From HK-STAS-PATE-34 sp031973435 (GTDB lineage Bacteria > Patescibacteriota > Minisyncoccia > Phycocordibacterales > UBA9973), in assembly GCA_031973435.1 (NCBI GenBank), contig DALYDA010000016.1:1-20133 (forward strand): 20,133 nt of DNA, in the 5' to 3' direction. Of this stretch, positions 18,978 through 20,133 are shown one piece after another. A model generated the notes under the pieces. The model did no database searches. It saw nothing but the letters and a program-made list of their open reading frames with translations, and was not told the origin of the DNA. The position numbers were made by a program, and so were the translations under genes. The first letter of the stretch is position 1, and every line of letters begins with the position of its first letter.

Positions 18978-19495
18978 AGTTTTTTAGGAATTTTAGGGAC
19001 TTCTATTTGAATGTGCTTAATTTTTAAGCATATTACTCTAACAGAGTCCTTCCATTTATTCATTTCAACGAGGTCAGCTCTGAATACATATTTCATTATG
19101 TTGTCTGACGTATAATCATCCTGCTCAAAGTTGTTTATGTCACAAAAAAAAGAAAAGTCTCCGTAACAAAACACGAAAGTATCTTCTAGAATATACTTTT
19201 TCTTTTCTCCTGGCATAGACGAGTCTATACTCAGAATAAAAGCTATTTCGTTTTTTTGAGGCCACTCATCAATTAGCACCTCGTCTGGATTCTCGCTATA
19301 TTCTAAAGATCTTTTTACCTGATTGTAGAATATATTCAAATCAAAAATATTGTCTTCAAGGATTGGTCGAACGATCTTTATCCTTGGCGAAAGATTTTGT
19401 AAGTATTCGATATATGAAAGCAACTTCTTTTCCACTTCTTCGTTTACTTTTTTGTATTCCGGAATATCCGGAATAATTTTCTTCTTTTCTGGCAT
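18968..19495 (-). CDS. Hypothetical protein (175 aa)
   Basis: The family is not recognised. The product begins MPEKKKIIPDIPEYKKVNEE. It has a helical N-terminal third (to about residue 65), then strand-rich segments (EIAFILSIDSSMPGEKKKYI, TFVFCYGDFSFFCDINNF) and a basic, Pro/Lys-rich end (IEVPKIPKKLPA). It has no signal peptide or membrane helix and is probably soluble. The promoter is TTGACT (19536-19541, minus), a 17-nt spacer, then TAAGGT (19513-19518). The -10 ends 17 nt before the ATG, as at 1026 and 13260. The stop lies in the terminator loop. Confidence 0.7.
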   Translation of the reverse strand: MPEKKKIIPDIPEYKKVNEEVEKKLLSYIEYLQNLSPRIKIVRPILEDNIFDLNIFYNQVKRSLEYSENPDEVLIDEWPQKNEIAFILSIDSSMPGEKKKYILEDTFVFCYGDFSFFCDINNFEQDDYTSDNIMKYVFRADLVEMNKWKDSVRVICLKIKHIQIEVPKIPKKLPA

Positions 19496-19512
19496 TGTAA
19501 AAATTTTTCTTT

Positions 19513-19541
19513 ACCTTACTAGAGAAAGGGTATTTAGTCAA
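19513..19541 (-). promoter_or_regulatory. Promoter TTGACT-17-TAAGGT
   Basis: The third TAAGGT-type promoter of the window. On the minus strand TAAGGTAAAGAAAA is identical to the gene at 13260. The palindrome CCCCG-AATAA-CGGGG (19543-19557) lies just upstream of the -35 and could be an operator or a hairpin. Confidence 0.65.
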
Positions 19542-19581
19542 ACCCCGAATAACGGGGCCAAACAGAAAAAGACTCTCTTTT

Positions 19582-19624
19582 AATATCAAAAAACCCACGG
19601 GGTTACCGTGGGTTTTTTGATATT
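19582..19624. terminator. Strong terminator after the 16S rRNA
   Basis: A 19-bp perfect stem (19582-19600 with 19606-19624) surrounds a 5-nt loop. A CCCACGG core is flanked by A6 and T6. It follows the 16S gene on the minus strand and should end the rRNA transcript before any 23S gene. Confidence 0.92.
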
Positions 19625-19800
19625 AAATCTTGATTAGATCATTTTTTAGGATGCGTGCTCTTTCTATTGTTCCGTTCTAGGGGTCTTTTCCTCCTGTCAG
19701 AGAATTTTAGGTCATATATCTCTGTAGACCATTCTGTGCTCAATTGAGGCACAGAACATCGACTCATGGGGTAACCAACAAAGGTCGTTACCCCGTGTTT
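19625..19800 (-). other. 16S rRNA 3' trailer with several hairpins
   Basis: No gene is visible. On the minus strand the trailer forms GGGGTAAC...GTTACCCC (19792-19766), TTCTGTGC...GCACAGAA (19756-19732) and further pairings such as GGTC...GACC. It contains AGGAGG (19698-19693) but no CCTCC. It probably holds processing sites for the 16S 3' end. Confidence 0.5.

Positions 19801-20133
<333 letters not shown>

Noticed and set aside
19693..19698. AGGAGG in the 16S trailer as a relocated anti-Shine-Dalgarno
   Set aside because: It is the Shine-Dalgarno sense, not its complement, so it cannot pair with purine-rich mRNA sites.

Overview
The window most likely comes from a member of the Candidate Phyla Radiation (Patescibacteria), probably a Parcubacteria-like lineage. 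It is AT-rich. It carries a SecA of 768 residues without the C-terminal zinc motif, several very small lysine-rich proteins, many short orphan genes, and a 16S rRNA that departs from the bacterial consensus. TAA is the dominant stop, and TGA also appears to act as a stop. A run of 10 N at 1255-1264 shows that this is an assembled scaffold.

Layout. 1-1254: the 3' part of tRNA-Asn, two small unknown genes and a VOC/PhnB-like protein. 1285-3185: a YdeI/OmdA-type domain protein, a small membrane protein, an unknown gene, a 41-residue basic protein, and a DoxX-like plus zinc-ribbon gene pair. 3205-5305: four leftward genes, namely two small unknowns, a SET-domain protein with a post-SET Cys cluster, and an M23 (LytM) peptidase. 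5376-8033: uppP, a lipoprotein, an unknown and a secreted lysozyme-like enzyme, so this stretch is devoted to the cell envelope. 8342-10648: secA. 10740-11037: a promoter- and terminator-bounded structured RNA of unknown family. 11246-11350: a 34-residue H1-like AAKK-repeat protein. 11413-11832: a membrane/coiled-coil protein. 11922-12422: rnpB, enlarged to about 500 nt by two inserted helices. 12494-15058: small orphan genes, each its own transcription unit, plus a CPBP protease homologue. 15157-18192: a ribonucleotide reductase operon in the order nrdB-nrdA, with the ATP-cone on the NrdB side. 18409-19495: a DUF192 protein and an unknown. 19801-20133: the 3' end of a 16S rRNA that is followed by a terminator, not by 23S.

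The strongest theme is gene expression. The 16S 3' tail reads GAATCATTCAAGTG where the anti-Shine-Dalgarno CCTCC should be, and I find no convincing Shine-Dalgarno site before any gene. Instead, promoters sit at fixed distances from the start codons. In one group the -10 box ends 6-8 nt before the ATG, which predicts leaderless mRNAs. In another it ends 14-21 nt before it, usually 16-17, which predicts leaders of about 8-15 nt. Many stop codons lie inside the hairpin of their own terminator. These features look like parts of one compact, Shine-Dalgarno-independent expression style. They also decide the start codon for many of the genes here.

The second theme is rnpB. One inserted arm carries a 24-nt exact copy of the start of the nearby lysine-rich gene, in antisense relative to the RNase P RNA. 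The other arm is a 90-nt palindromic repeat-like insertion. All functional calls come from reading motifs by eye; no database search was run.
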